From Gammaproteobacteria bacterium (GTDB lineage Bacteria; Pseudomonadota; Gammaproteobacteria; Xanthomonadales; Wenzhouxiangellaceae), in the NCBI GenBank assembly GCA_021772985.1, contig JAJFKX010000007.1, forward strand, positions 1 through 36,780: a stretch of DNA of 36,780 nucleotides. The letters are read 5' to 3'. Under the pieces are notes generated by a model that saw nothing but the letters and a program-made list of their open reading frames with translations, was not told the origin of the DNA and did no database searches. Of the stretch, positions 16,552-26,062 are shown piece after piece. How positions within the stretch are numbered: the first letter of the stretch is position 1; every line of letters starts with the position of its first letter. The translations under genes and the position numbers were made by a program.

Positions 16552-16732
16552 TCAGTTGGGCTTTAAGGATATCCGCCCGCTTGGATAATCCAGCGCCATG
16601 GTAAAACGCTTTAAAAATTCACGCCCGATGACACCGCCCAGCGCTTCACCCGTTTCATACAAGCTAAGTCAACCAGGTGTAATTTCATCAAAAGTTAACC
16701 GTGTGTATAAATAGCCACCCCTGATGTGCCCT
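16552..16732 (-). pseudogene. Decayed tail of an aspartic (retropepsin-like) protease
   Basis: The minus strand reads ETGEALGGVIGREFLKRFT, then MALDYPSGRISLKPN and a stop at 16552. GVxGxxFLxxFxxxxDYxxGRIxL is the usual end of a retropepsin-like domain. The same frame continues upstream through an in-frame TGA (DEITPG before it), so the coding capacity is lost. It lies in the 307-base gap between the STING-domain gene and the serine hydrolase. It is related in kind to the frameshifted protease at 10.3-11.5 kb, but the sequences are clearly different. Confidence 0.5.
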
Positions 16733-19606
16733 TTATTGCCGGGCATTGAGAATCATATCCACCACTTCAAAAAAAGCTTCATCTGTAACAATGGTTCCTT
16801 CATTATAAGTATCGACCCGAATAACAATAACCATATTTTGATCCGGCAATACCAAGATTTTATGGCCGCCACGGCCGGTGGCCATGTAGCGATTATTGTC
16901 CACGGTACTCCAATTCATGTAGCCGAACCCAGGCCTGCTTTGGTCCCCAGTCAGCGAATACGTTTGAATGCTTTCAGACACCCAATTGGGCTCAATGATC
17001 TGCTCTCCGTTCCAACTGCCTTGCTGCAGGAATAGCTGACCGAACCGCGCCATATCGCGGGCCGTGACTGTAAACCCATAAGCAGGATAACGCGATGCTA
17101 ACCGCTCATAGAGGTAAAACTGGTCTTGTCGCCGGATGTCATCCATCCCGATTCGGATAGCAATGTCTGAAATAAAACGATCAAAAATACTACTTCCGGT
17201 GGCCTGTTCATAAATGGCGCCAGCGGTGTTGAAATCCCAATTATTGTAGAAAAATGCCCCTCCGGGGACAGCACTTCCACGTGGCGGTAGGCTACCATCA
17301 CCAAAGTTGTTATCGCTGCCTGCCGCAGGTAAATAAATACCTGAGCGAGACTGCAGCAAGTGACGGACCGTTGCCGTCCGTTCCAGAGTGGAAAGCGGGG
17401 TAACATCATCAATACCAAGATCCGACATACTTGCATCCAAATTGATGGTTCCATTTGTCACTTCAACTCCAAACAAAGCACTGGCAAAGCTTTTACGAAT
17501 TGAGTGAGCCAGATAACGCCGCCCGATCAATCCATATTCATAGACCGCCTTTCCATCCGCTATCACCATCAACGCTGAGGCATCTGTGTTTTGCAAAAAA
17601 GCGCCGACTTCAGCCAATCCGGCTGATGAAAACCCTGCCATTTCAGGTGATTCAGCGCTAGACCAGCTGCCGGCATCACGACAGGCGCCCGAACTGAAGG
17701 TCGCTTCCAGAACATCGCTTAAATAACCAATGCCAAAGTAATCAGCACGTATCGCGAACCCATATAAATAAGCCTGACGTTGCGGAATATATATTGCAAA
17801 AGCACCATCGCCGATGAACCCTTGCAGGCTTGCCTCTGGCAGTCCGCAATCGTCACTGCGCGTCATACCGCCAAGGCCAATATCAACGATGCCAAGGAAA
17901 TTACTATCCGGCGATACCAGCTGTGCCAGCGTGCCCGGGCTTGCGAACAGATCACCACTGAACAATGCCCGCATAAATCGACCGAGATCTGCCTTGGTCG
18001 TGGCCCAGTCAGAGCCTGCCCCTAAAGAACGAAAAGCAGGAAACTGACTGACATCCAGGTCGCCGATCTGGGAAGCTGCCAATAGTACACCTGCTGGCAC
18101 ACTCTCCCGCCCAAGCGACCAGGTTGCTGTCATGCCAGCTGGCTGACTGATTAAGCGTTTAAAGCTTTGTTCTAATCCTTCTCCGGTAACAGATTCTATG
18201 ACTTCAGCCAACAGCACATAATTAAGCTCACTAAAAACAAGATCGGTGCCTGGTCTTGAATGAGCTGCCAAACTGGTGCGGGCATAATTAATCAGTTCGA
18301 CCGGTAATCGCACCCTGTTGGGATCAGCCTGAATTTGATCAATCAAAGCAGCGGCGCCAGCAACCGGCGGTTGCAGCAGCCTGGGTAACCCACTGCGATG
18401 ACCCAATAAATTTGAGACTGTAATTTCAGTAGTGCGATCTACACCATCAAATACCACCAACCCGGTAATACTGTTGATAGGAAGATAAGTATCCAACGTG
18501 GCGTCCAAACTCAGTTCACCCTGTTCAACCAGCCGCCAAACCAATGCTGCAGTGTAGAAAGTTCCAACTGAATTGGTCACAAATGCGTGCTGTCCGGATA
18601 ATACCGGCCCACCGGCTGACGCAGTTCCAGCAACCCCTTCCCATTGCGCCCCGCTGATCAGGGACTCAACTGCATAACTGGCGCCCAGCTCAAAATTCTG
18701 GGCATTTACCTGTGTGTTTATCATCGCATCCAGTTGTGTTGCCAACACCGGCTCATCTGAACACTGGGTATTGTCTATTTGTGTCAGGCGTACAACCGAA
18801 CCACTGCCATTGCCTGATACAGGACTGTTGTAGCTGTAGTCAATGCTGTTGCAAGACAATTCGAATGATATCTGGCCCCAGGCAACACGCTCTACATCGG
18901 CAGGATCGAAGTCAGCCCCAAAGCTTGCTCCGCGTGGTGCTACAACCTGTTGGAACTCCACCTTGCCATCAACAATAGTGCCAATACCCGAATACCACGC
19001 CTGCTCCCCATCGGCATCGAAGGTAAACCAGAAAATACCCAGTGTGCCCGGCGCGATAAGCTCGACAACAAAACCCTCACCATTACGGGATGGCAGGAAC
19101 CACGAACCACTTATACCTGAAAGCAATACACTGGATCTGCGTTTCAAACCACTGCAATCATGGCCGGCTATTTCAGTCAGGCGCCTGAGCACTTGCATTC
19201 CTGCTACACCATCAATGGTGTAGTTCACTGTTCCGGCAGCACAACTGCTGAACGTGAAAGTTACTGTACCCACTTCAGTGCGGACGATGTCATCAGGATC
19301 AAATGCATCCCCAAAACGGGCGCCCCTGGCCTGCCTGACGGTTGGAAAAGTAATCATATCCCCATCAATTTGACCCACACCCCCTATCCAGCGCTGATTC
19401 CCTTCGCCGTCATAAGTAAACCAGTACAACACAACATTTTGATTATCCAGGACTTCTAATATGAAGCCTTCTCCATCATGAGATGGATCGAACCAGGCAC
19501 CACTGAACTCGGCTGATACCATTGCATTGGCGTTGTTTACTAACAGGGGTGACGCCACTGCAAGCATGGCAAGCAATGCGCTGCGCAGGATAAAAAATTT
19601 GAACAA
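16733..19606 (-). CDS. Exported tandem serine hydrolase (two class C beta-lactamase-like domains)
   Basis: The 957-residue protein starts at a TTG (19606) with GGAG seven bases upstream, giving the signal peptide MFKFFILRSALLAMLAVASP. Two homologous beta-rich units follow (about 33-145 and 166-275), each with DGEGF/NGEGF and LYWFTYDGEGNQ/IFWFTFDADGEQ. Two beta-lactamase/serine-esterase domains come next. The second (about 675-957) is intact, with SIRK (Ser702, Lys705), YNN (Tyr787) and GRGGHK. The first (about 295-640) has SVGT (346-349) where SxxK is needed and no YxN, so it looks inactive. Such enzymes hydrolyse esters or peptides outside the cell; the substrate is unknown. Gene is isolated on the minus strand. 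Confidence 0.85.
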   Translation of the reverse strand: MFKFFILRSALLAMLAVASPLLVNNANAMVSAEFSGAWFDPSHDGEGFILEVLDNQNVVLYWFTYDGEGNQRWIGGVGQIDGDMITFPTVRQARGARFGDAFDPDDIVRTEVGTVTFTFSSCAAGTVNYTIDGVAGMQVLRRLTEIAGHDCSGLKRRSSVLLSGISGSWFLPSRNGEGFVVELIAPGTLGIFWFTFDADGEQAWYSGIGTIVDGKVEFQQVVAPRGASFGADFDPADVERVAWGQISFELSCNSIDYSYNSPVSGNGSGSVVRLTQIDNTQCSDEPVLATQLDAMINTQVNAQNFELGASYAVESLISGAQWEGVAGTASAGGPVLSGQHAFVTNSVGTFYTAALVWRLVEQGELSLDATLDTYLPINSITGLVVFDGVDRTTEITVSNLLGHRSGLPRLLQPPVAGAAALIDQIQADPNRVRLPVELINYARTSLAAHSRPGTDLVFSELNYVLLAEVIESVTGEGLEQSFKRLISQPAGMTATWSLGRESVPAGVLLAASQIGDLDVSQFPAFRSLGAGSDWATTKADLGRFMRALFSGDLFASPGTLAQLVSPDSNFLGIVDIGLGGMTRSDDCGLPEASLQGFIGDGAFAIYIPQRQAYLYGFAIRADYFGIGYLSDVLEATFSSGACRDAGSWSSAESPEMAGFSSAGLAEVGAFLQNTDASALMVIADGKAVYEYGLIGRRYLAHSIRKSFASALFGVEVTNGTINLDASMSDLGIDDVTPLSTLERTATVRHLLQSRSGIYLPAAGSDNNFGDGSLPPRGSAVPGGAFFYNNWDFNTAGAIYEQATGSSIFDRFISDIAIRIGMDDIRRQDQFYLYERLASRYPAYGFTVTARDMARFGQLFLQQGSWNGEQIIEPNWVSESIQTYSLTGDQSRPGFGYMNWSTVDNNRYMATGRGGHKILVLPDQNMVIVIRVDTYNEGTIVTDEAFFEVVDMILNARQ

Positions 19607-19980
19607 ACTGCTTCTCCAAGGCCATTCGGGTCAGGCCTTTTGCATAAATATTTGTTAGTGAAAAATAGCAGCCCAAAGATGAACGACTTATTAACCAGCT
19701 ATGGTCAAATCTGGTTTTTGACTACTCTTGAGAGACATTGGGTGTCTATATATCTTCTAGACGGACATGCTTGGGTCATGCTAGGCTGATTTTGAAATGA
19801 GGGTGACAAGGGGAAGCAATCGCCTGAGATTTTCGGCTATCCACCAAGCAAATTTAAATGCTGCCGCTGCGCTAAGCATTAGTAATGGCTTTATGGAACG
19901 CTGCATCTGCTTTTGCACCAGCCCCGAATCAGAAGATCTGAATAATCATATATATGAATATATGCCAAAGGGAGAAAACC
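19607..19980. other. Divergent intergenic region
   Basis: It lies between the serine hydrolase (minus) and the Endo H-like gene (plus) and should hold both promoters. TTGACT at 19718 and TATATA near 19747 are present, but their spacing (23 bases) is too wide for a normal promoter. A 97-codon open frame from 19797 overlaps the next gene in another frame and shows no family feature. Nothing else is recognised. Confidence 0.4.
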
Positions 19981-20778
19981 ATGAACTCAAGTTCAAACAC
20001 AATTATCGGTACTTGTTATGTAGAAACCAATTCCAGCGACCTCTCCAATGTTGCTCGGTATTTTTTGGAGGGTGGTACACCGTTGTTTGATATCGGCATT
20101 ATCTTTGCCGCCAATATCAACGGCAGCTCAGAAAAACCGGTGTTGTATTTGAACGATACCGTGACCGCAACATTAAACTCCGGGGCGGTTGCTGATCTTC
20201 AGGCGAAAGGGATTAAAGTTCTACTGTCGATACTGGGCAATCACCAACAAGCCGGCATAACCACCCTTACAGGCTCCGCACCACAGGATTTTGCCAAGCA
20301 ATTAAGTGATGTGGTCGCAAAGTATGGTCTGGATGGTATTGATTTTGATGATGAGTACTCTAACGGGACAACAAATCCAAGCTCTTTTCCGTTACTGATA
20401 TCATCACTACGCCAGCAGATTCCGGATAAGATCATTTCATTTTACTTTTATGGTCCAGCCACCGGCACTCTATCCTATAACGGCATCGAAGTTGGCGATC
20501 TGATCAATTACAGCTGGAACGCCATTTATGGCACCTTTGATCCACCGGCTGTTCCAGGCCTTGGCAATGCTTACCTGGCACCGGCAGCTGTCAATATTGA
20601 TCCACAAGCTGATTCGTATACACCACCCAGTCTGGCCGCTCAACTGGCCCAATCAACCCTAAAGGGCGACTATGGTGTTTATCTTTATTACAACCTGGTC
20701 AACAACGACAGCAGTGCCTACTTATCACAGGTCTCAGAGGTGCTTTACGGTCAAAAAACCGTTTATAAAAACTCATAA
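19981..20778 (+). CDS. Endo H-like endo-beta-N-acetylglucosaminidase (GH18)
   Basis: The 265-residue protein is a GH18 enzyme of the Endo H type, which cuts between the two core GlcNAc residues of high-mannose N-glycans. The catalytic motif DGIDFDDEY (118-126) is near-identical to that of Endo H, with Glu125 as acid and Asp123 as its helper. LLSILGNHQQAG (81-92) and FYFYGPATG fit the barrel strands. The ATG at 19981 with GGGAGAAAACC upstream is preferred to an ATG nine codons earlier. No signal peptide is visible, unusual for an enzyme acting on glycoproteins. It pairs with the GH76 gene 116 bases downstream, which acts on mannan chains. Confidence 0.88.
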   Translation: MNSSSNTIIGTCYVETNSSDLSNVARYFLEGGTPLFDIGIIFAANINGSSEKPVLYLNDTVTATLNSGAVADLQAKGIKVLLSILGNHQQAGITTLTGSAPQDFAKQLSDVVAKYGLDGIDFDDEYSNGTTNPSSFPLLISSLRQQIPDKIISFYFYGPATGTLSYNGIEVGDLINYSWNAIYGTFDPPAVPGLGNAYLAPAAVNIDPQADSYTPPSLAAQLAQSTLKGDYGVYLYYNLVNNDSSAYLSQVSEVLYGQKTVYKNS

Positions 20779-20816
20779 TACCACTGAGCAACTGTAATCG
20801 ATTGAAGCTCGAAATT

Positions 20817-20843
20817 GCCTGGGTAGCTTTTGCTTACCCAGGC
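20817..20843 (+). other. Strong hairpin between the Endo H-like and GH76 genes
   Basis: GCCTGGGTA and TACCCAGGC face each other around a short GCTTTTGCT loop. There is no T-run after it, so it is unlikely to be a simple terminator. It could protect the upstream message, attenuate read-through to the GH76 gene, or be a small repeat. Confidence 0.5.
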
Positions 20844-20894
20844 TGATAATGATGATCGCAAGGCTTTGGCCTGATCTAAAAGAGGTGAAAAGGG

Positions 20895-21914
20895 ATGAAC
20901 AATACCAATCAACAACGCGCAACAGCCTGTTTTGAAACACTGCAGCAATGGTATTCCAATGGCCAGTGGCAGGGTGCCGGCTTTTGGAACAATGCCATCT
21001 CGCTGCAGGCAGTGCTTGACTATTCCAAATGGTCGGGCTGGACAGGGGTAAAAGATATTTGCTCTGCATCACTAACTTACTACCGGCAACAGACCCAATA
21101 TGGGTTTGGGTTTTTTGACGATGTCCAATGGTGGGCCATTTCGTTCATCGAAGCTTATCAACAAACCGGTGAAGCACAATATTTGCAACAGGCGGAAAGT
21201 ATCTTCGCTGCCGTTGCCAGTGAAGCCTGGAGCGACATATGCGGCGGCGGCGTTCGTTGGCAGAATACTTCCGGCCCACCTTACAAAAATGCCATCACCA
21301 ATGAGCTATTTCTGATGTTATCAACCAGTCTGCATCTGGTTACCGGTAAAACCGAATATGCTGACTGGGCCAACCGTGAATGGCAGTGGTTCAAACAGAC
21401 CGGCATGATTAATTCACAATCACTGATTAATGACGGTCTGACCAAACCGGATACGCCGCATCCGTGTATCAATAATGGAGAAACCACCTGGACCTACAAC
21501 CAGGGCGTTATTCTGGGTGGCCTGGTTAACCTGTCCCATATAAATGCTGATCCCAGCCTGATTGCAATAGCCAATAACATTGCAACAGCCACCATTACTC
21601 AGCTGGTCCACAATGGCATTCTGCAGGAACCCTGTGAACCTACCAACAGTTGTCATGGCAATAACCCGCCACAGTTTAAGGGTATCTTTATCCGCTACCT
21701 GCGGTTATTAATGGAAGTTTCCAACAAACCTGAATACACCAGCTTCTTGCAGCTGAATGCCAACTCGGCCTGGAATAAGGATCGGCAAACTGCTAACAAC
21801 TATGAGTATTTCGGTATGGTCTGGTATGGTCCGTTTGACCATCCGGGAGCGATTCGTCAGACCTCGGCACTTGATTTGTTTAATGCAGCGGCAACTTTAA
21901 GCTGCAAGCCATAG
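20895..21914 (+). CDS. GH76 endo-alpha-1,6-mannanase
   Basis: The 339-residue protein is an (alpha/alpha)6-barrel GH76 enzyme, which cuts alpha-1,6-mannan backbones such as those of yeast cell walls and fungal N-glycans. The adjacent catalytic Asp pair appears in FFDDVQWWAISFIEAY (Asp75, Asp76), and WTYNQGVILGGLV is the second conserved block of the family. AITNELFLMLS and PQFKGIFIRYL also fit. The start at 20895 has GAGGTGAAAAGGG before it. No signal peptide is visible, as with its Endo H-like neighbour, and both stand in the same direction. The gene ends eight bases from the stop of the convergent cupin gene. Confidence 0.88.
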   Translation: MNNTNQQRATACFETLQQWYSNGQWQGAGFWNNAISLQAVLDYSKWSGWTGVKDICSASLTYYRQQTQYGFGFFDDVQWWAISFIEAYQQTGEAQYLQQAESIFAAVASEAWSDICGGGVRWQNTSGPPYKNAITNELFLMLSTSLHLVTGKTEYADWANREWQWFKQTGMINSQSLINDGLTKPDTPHPCINNGETTWTYNQGVILGGLVNLSHINADPSLIAIANNIATATITQLVHNGILQEPCEPTNSCHGNNPPQFKGIFIRYLRLLMEVSNKPEYTSFLQLNANSAWNKDRQTANNYEYFGMVWYGPFDHPGAIRQTSALDLFNAAATLSCKP

Positions 21915-21922
21915 CTAAGCCA

Positions 21923-22390
21923 TCAGTCATCCCCAATCGGATGTTCAGATAGCCCGGAAAAATCTGGAGCACTTTGACCGCCTGGCACCCATATGGTCAA
22001 CACCACTGCCGGATCAGCGCCATACACCGAATGAATAACTGTATCCCCGGGTTTAACAATTCCAATTTGCCCAGACTCCAAGACAGCATCAACACCATTC
22101 ACATGGTGGCCGAACCGGCCGGATAAAACATAGAATATTTCGATCGCCCCATGCAGATGGCCACTTCCGGAATATCCGGGAGGAAAAGTCAGTTCAGCGA
22201 GTTTCACTTCTTCGCTACCAAGGTTTGCCTTTTCAACCAGAATTTTTGCCATAAAGCTCTCATCCGGCGTCGTGAAAACCCGTGTGCCTTCAGTGACATA
22301 ATCATAATCCGGCCGCTGATCTCCCTCTGCCAGCAACTCCACGGATAATAGATATAAACCAATTATTGTCAGACTTGCTCTAATCCACAT
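21923..22390 (-). CDS. Exported cupin-domain protein
   Basis: The 155-residue protein has a signal peptide (MWIRASLTIIGLYLLSVELLAEG) and a single cupin barrel. Metal ligands are visible as GHLHGAIEIFYVLSG (His78, His80, Glu84) and PGDTVIHSV (His120), the classical cupin motifs 1 and 2. Such proteins bind Mn, Fe or Zn and either hold or convert small ligands. It would act in the periplasm. It is convergent with the GH76 gene, but nothing links it to glycan use. The roughly 290 bases upstream (22391-22684) hold no recognised gene. Confidence 0.82.
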   Translation of the reverse strand: MWIRASLTIIGLYLLSVELLAEGDQRPDYDYVTEGTRVFTTPDESFMAKILVEKANLGSEEVKLAELTFPPGYSGSGHLHGAIEIFYVLSGRFGHHVNGVDAVLESGQIGIVKPGDTVIHSVYGADPAVVLTIWVPGGQSAPDFSGLSEHPIGDD

Positions 22391-22684
22391 AAATATTCTC
22401 CATTGTTATTTTCGATTGGCAGATAACAGGTACAGCCCGGTCAACATATGTGCTATTCACACTGCAACCAGAGTTTGAACTAATCGCCACAGCAAAACTA
22501 CGAACAACTTCTTATAATGAGGTTCCGTATAGCCTTCCGCCGCATGCAGCTCGAGCGCTGAGCCCATTAAGAGTTAACTTTTACCTGAAGCGTTTTATGG
22601 ACACCCTCTATTGGAGGTAGTTATCCAGTAGTTATGTGTTTTCAATGCACTTATATTGACGGCTCCGGCAAGTCAACGGAACCA

Positions 22685-25600
22685 CTAAAAAGCCGGCCCT
22701 GTGTCAAACAAAGCACAAAGCTCACTATCAGGTGGATCAATCAGCAAAGTGGGTACACCAAGCGACTGTAAGGCGGGGTTGATCTCCAACTCGATCGTTA
22801 CCAAACTTTGTTCCAATTGCTCAGCTTGTATGCCCACCTCGTTTTGCAGCTTGTCGTAGAGTTCGTATTGCGAATCGGTAGGCCGGAAATCTCCCATACC
22901 TGCCGCCAAACTACCCAGATACACAAGGTTCTCAACCAGTTGTGCCGGGAATCGTGCCAGATCCTCACCATGTCCGGTAATCTTCCGTTGCATCAAACTG
23001 TCCTCAAGCATGCGAATATCTTTGTTAAGTTTGCTGATCAAATCCAACGCCTGTTGATTTTCTATCCATTTTTCCAACTGCTCTATTTGAAAACAAATAA
23101 ATTCAATGACATTGATGGCATTGGAAACCGTGTTGAGCGCGCCCCAGATTTTCTTGCTGAGTGCAATCTGCTCCGTGATAACGATCAAAGCCTCGTCATC
23201 GGTCAACTCGGGGCGTGCGTTGGGGTCATTGCTTACAACAATCTCGCGCCTATGCTGAATCGTCTCGCCATCGACTTCGATTTGAACCTGATACACACCC
23301 GGCGGGACCAGCCACGAAAACGAGGTACCTACAACAGGGTTACTGTACGGGCGGATACCAGATGGACAATATTGGGTATTCTTTTGATTAGCTGGGTTGG
23401 TGCGGAGCTTGATCGTTTCAGTTGGGTTTGATTGCAAATCCCACCAGACCCGGTTAATGCCTTTGACACCACTAAGGTTCGAGATCGTACGGACAACTTC
23501 ATTGTTCTCATCCAGGACCGTGATCTTGAGGCTTTTTGCTGCAGACTTGAGATAAAAGTTGATCGGCGCAGGGCTTGGCGGGTTTATCCCGATGGTCGGA
23601 TCGTTATCATGCGGGATAGATACCGTCTGGGCGATATCCTGGAACCGATAGATCGGCCGAGACATCTCGAATAGATAAACATCCTGGTCACCCAAATCCG
23701 CAAGCTGGCGAAGCGGAGTAATATCATCAAAGATCCAAAAACCCCTGCCGAACGTCGAGACCACCAGGTCACTGAAGTTTTCCTGGACCACGATCCCGGA
23801 GACAGGCGCCGGTGGCAATCCAGGCAGAACCTGCCAGTCAGCACCATCGTCAAACGATACGTAGAGGGCGTTCTCCGTTCCAAGGAAAAGCAACCCGGGA
23901 CAAGCTGGGTCCTCAGCCAGCCAATGCACGTAGCTGACCACGCTGTGCGGAATACCATTGGTTATCTTATCCCAATGCTTGCCGTAATCAGTCGTTTTGA
24001 ACACGTAGGGCTTGGTGTCGCCGGCCTGATGTCGGTCGAACGAAACATAGGCTGTACCCGGCTGGTGTCGCGATGGTGCGATGCATGAAACCATCGCCCA
24101 TGCTCCGGGCCTGGGCGCGGGTAGCTGGCCCTTGCGCTGAATGTGCTCAAGGTTTAGTTCCTGCCAATCCCAGCCACTCTCCATTTTCCGTCCCAACCAG
24201 ACACGCTGATCACTGGTGCCGACCCACAAAAGACCCGGTTCGAGTGGCGACTCGGTGATCGCAGATAGAGTGTAAGCCATGCGGACATTGAGGTTATCGC
24301 CCGTCAAACCACCCGAGCTTTGCAGATAAGCGTGGTCGCAACCGGTAAGCTCTCTATCGGTGATCTGCTGCCAACTCTGACCATGGTCTTCGGTCGAGTG
24401 AACGTATTGGCTACCTGCATAGACTGGTCGCGGGCGATCGGGAAATTCCGGATTGTCATGCGGCGAAACGGCCAGCGGAAGGTGCCAGTGGAAGCGGTAG
24501 GCAACATCTTTCGGCGCGCTCCCGGTGGTAAAGTCTGGCTTGATCGTCACCACCCGCCAGTGTCCGGTTCGGCGATTGATGAGCGCTATCGAACCGCCGT
24601 TTGGTCCATCGGTGGAACCTGTTGACCAGATAAGGTCGGGATCCTTTGGATCGGGGATGCTGTATCCACATTCACCGGACCCACCGGCTTTCCATGCGCC
24701 GCGTGAAATTCTGCCGGGCACAGGGCCGCCCTGGCTAACGTTATACGGCATCCGGGTGTTGCTTGGCCCCCAGTTCGCGAGCTTGTCCTGGCAGTTACCG
24801 AAGACGTTGTACGGTATCTCATCATCGACGCTGACGTTGTACATCTGCGAGATCGGCAGCGCGATTTTGTACCACGTCTGACCGCGGTTCTGGCTAATGG
24901 AAATGCCCATGTCGCTGGCAACTGCGATCCGGTCACCATTGGTCGGGTCGATCCAACCCTGGTGATGGTCGACACCCGGTGCCTGCGGAAAGCCGCTGGT
25001 GGTCACGGTTTCGCCGCCGTCAATGGTTTTTACCAATTTGGGACCAAAAAAATAAACCTCATGCTTGTTGTCTGGAGATACCACGTTGCGGGTGTAATAG
25101 GCGGCTCGGGAATTGATCGAGCGGTCATAATTTTTGAGCGTCCAATTCTCACCGGCATCTGTTGATTGCCATAGCTGGCCGTTGGCTGGATCCGGAAAAT
25201 CCCAGGTCGGCTCGCCATCACCCGTTTCGATGTTCGCATAGATGTAGTCGGAGTCACTGCGAGCCACGCCGACGGAGATTTTGCCCACCACATGCTGATG
25301 GTTTTCAGTCGGCAAACCCTTGGTAAGTTCGGCCCAGGTCTCGCCACCGTCGACTGACTTATACAAGCCACCCCCCGGTCCGCCACTGACACGGATCCAA
25401 CTGCGCAATTTGAATTGCCACATCCCCGCGTAGAGGATCGCAGGGTTGTTGGGATCGATGCAGATATCAGAACATCCGGTCTCATCGTTGGTGTGCAGTG
25501 TGCGCCTCCATGTGAGCCCGCCATCGGTGGTCTTGAAAACGCCGCGATGCTCCGATGGGTTGTAACAGCTCCCGACTGCAGCCGCCCAAACGATGTCAGG

Positions 25601-26062
25601 GTTGCCGGGATGGATAACAATTTTGCTGAATCGACCGGTTTCATCAAGCCCCATATGTGTCCAATTCGCACCACCGTCGATCGTTTTGTAGATACCGTTG
25701 CCAATCGAGATAGGACCGCGAATCCAACTTTCCCCAGTGCCTGCCCAAACGATGTCATGGTTCGACTCGGAGACCGCTAACGCGCCAATCGAGGATACTT
25801 TTACAGGCAGTGGCTTTGCTTCCAGTGCTGCTGCCTGACCATCAAACACCGGTTGCCAGGTGAGACCCCCATCAGTGGTCTTAAAAACCCCTCCGGATGC
25901 GGCTCCAGCGTAATACAACAGGTGATCACCGGGTATGCCGGCAACCGCACTGACACGGTTGCCGACAGGCCCGATATAACGTGGCTGGAGCTGCGTATCT
26001 GTATTCGGGGAGACCGGGTTAGCCGGCGTGATTGGAGTAACTGGTGTGAGACGTTCAGACAT
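22685..26062 (-). CDS. Giant BNR/VPS10-like beta-propeller protein
   Basis: The 1125-residue protein consists mainly of propeller blades with Asp-box (BNR) motifs: SGGVFKTTDGGLTWQ, GIYKTIDGGANW, GLYKSVDGGETW, QLWQSTDAGENW, FKTTDYGKHWDK and ALYVSFDDGADWQ. This is the sortilin/YVTN-type arrangement common in exported proteins. After about residue 780 the fold changes to a beta-sandwich-like region (KITVLDENNEV), then a helical tail. No signal peptide is visible (MSERLTPVTPITPAN), which is odd. No catalytic residues can be assigned; Asp boxes alone do not mark a sialidase. GC content looks higher than in the neighbours, and many long shadow frames lie within it. AGAGGG precedes the ATG. Confidence 0.8.
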   Translation of the reverse strand: MSERLTPVTPITPANPVSPNTDTQLQPRYIGPVGNRVSAVAGIPGDHLLYYAGAASGGVFKTTDGGLTWQPVFDGQAAALEAKPLPVKVSSIGALAVSESNHDIVWAGTGESWIRGPISIGNGIYKTIDGGANWTHMGLDETGRFSKIVIHPGNPDIVWAAAVGSCYNPSEHRGVFKTTDGGLTWRRTLHTNDETGCSDICIDPNNPAILYAGMWQFKLRSWIRVSGGPGGGLYKSVDGGETWAELTKGLPTENHQHVVGKISVGVARSDSDYIYANIETGDGEPTWDFPDPANGQLWQSTDAGENWTLKNYDRSINSRAAYYTRNVVSPDNKHEVYFFGPKLVKTIDGGETVTTSGFPQAPGVDHHQGWIDPTNGDRIAVASDMGISISQNRGQTWYKIALPISQMYNVSVDDEIPYNVFGNCQDKLANWGPSNTRMPYNVSQGGPVPGRISRGAWKAGGSGECGYSIPDPKDPDLIWSTGSTDGPNGGSIALINRRTGHWRVVTIKPDFTTGSAPKDVAYRFHWHLPLAVSPHDNPEFPDRPRPVYAGSQYVHSTEDHGQSWQQITDRELTGCDHAYLQSSGGLTGDNLNVRMAYTLSAITESPLEPGLLWVGTSDQRVWLGRKMESGWDWQELNLEHIQRKGQLPAPRPGAWAMVSCIAPSRHQPGTAYVSFDRHQAGDTKPYVFKTTDYGKHWDKITNGIPHSVVSYVHWLAEDPACPGLLFLGTENALYVSFDDGADWQVLPGLPPAPVSGIVVQENFSDLVVSTFGRGFWIFDDITPLRQLADLGDQDVYLFEMSRPIYRFQDIAQTVSIPHDNDPTIGINPPSPAPINFYLKSAAKSLKITVLDENNEVVRTISNLSGVKGINRVWWDLQSNPTETIKLRTNPANQKNTQYCPSGIRPYSNPVVGTSFSWLVPPGVYQVQIEVDGETIQHRREIVVSNDPNARPELTDDEALIVITEQIALSKKIWGALNTVSNAINVIEFICFQIEQLEKWIENQQALDLISKLNKDIRMLEDSLMQRKITGHGEDLARFPAQLVENLVYLGSLAAGMGDFRPTDSQYELYDKLQNEVGIQAEQLEQSLVTIELEINPALQSLGVPTLLIDPPDSELCALFDTGPAF

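Noticed and set aside
19797-20090. 97-codon ORF overlapping the start of the Endo H-like gene
   Set aside because: It runs in another frame of a gene with clear motifs, and its own sequence shows no family pattern or ribosome binding site.
20817-20843. Hairpin after the Endo H-like gene as an intrinsic terminator
   Set aside because: No T-run follows the stem, and the next gene continues in the same direction.
22808-25780. Long open frames on both strands inside the BNR gene (for example 25030-25758 minus and 22808-23431 plus)
   Set aside because: They overlap a continuous 1125-codon frame with clear repeat motifs, have no ribosome binding sites or family motifs, and are expected in a GC-richer gene.
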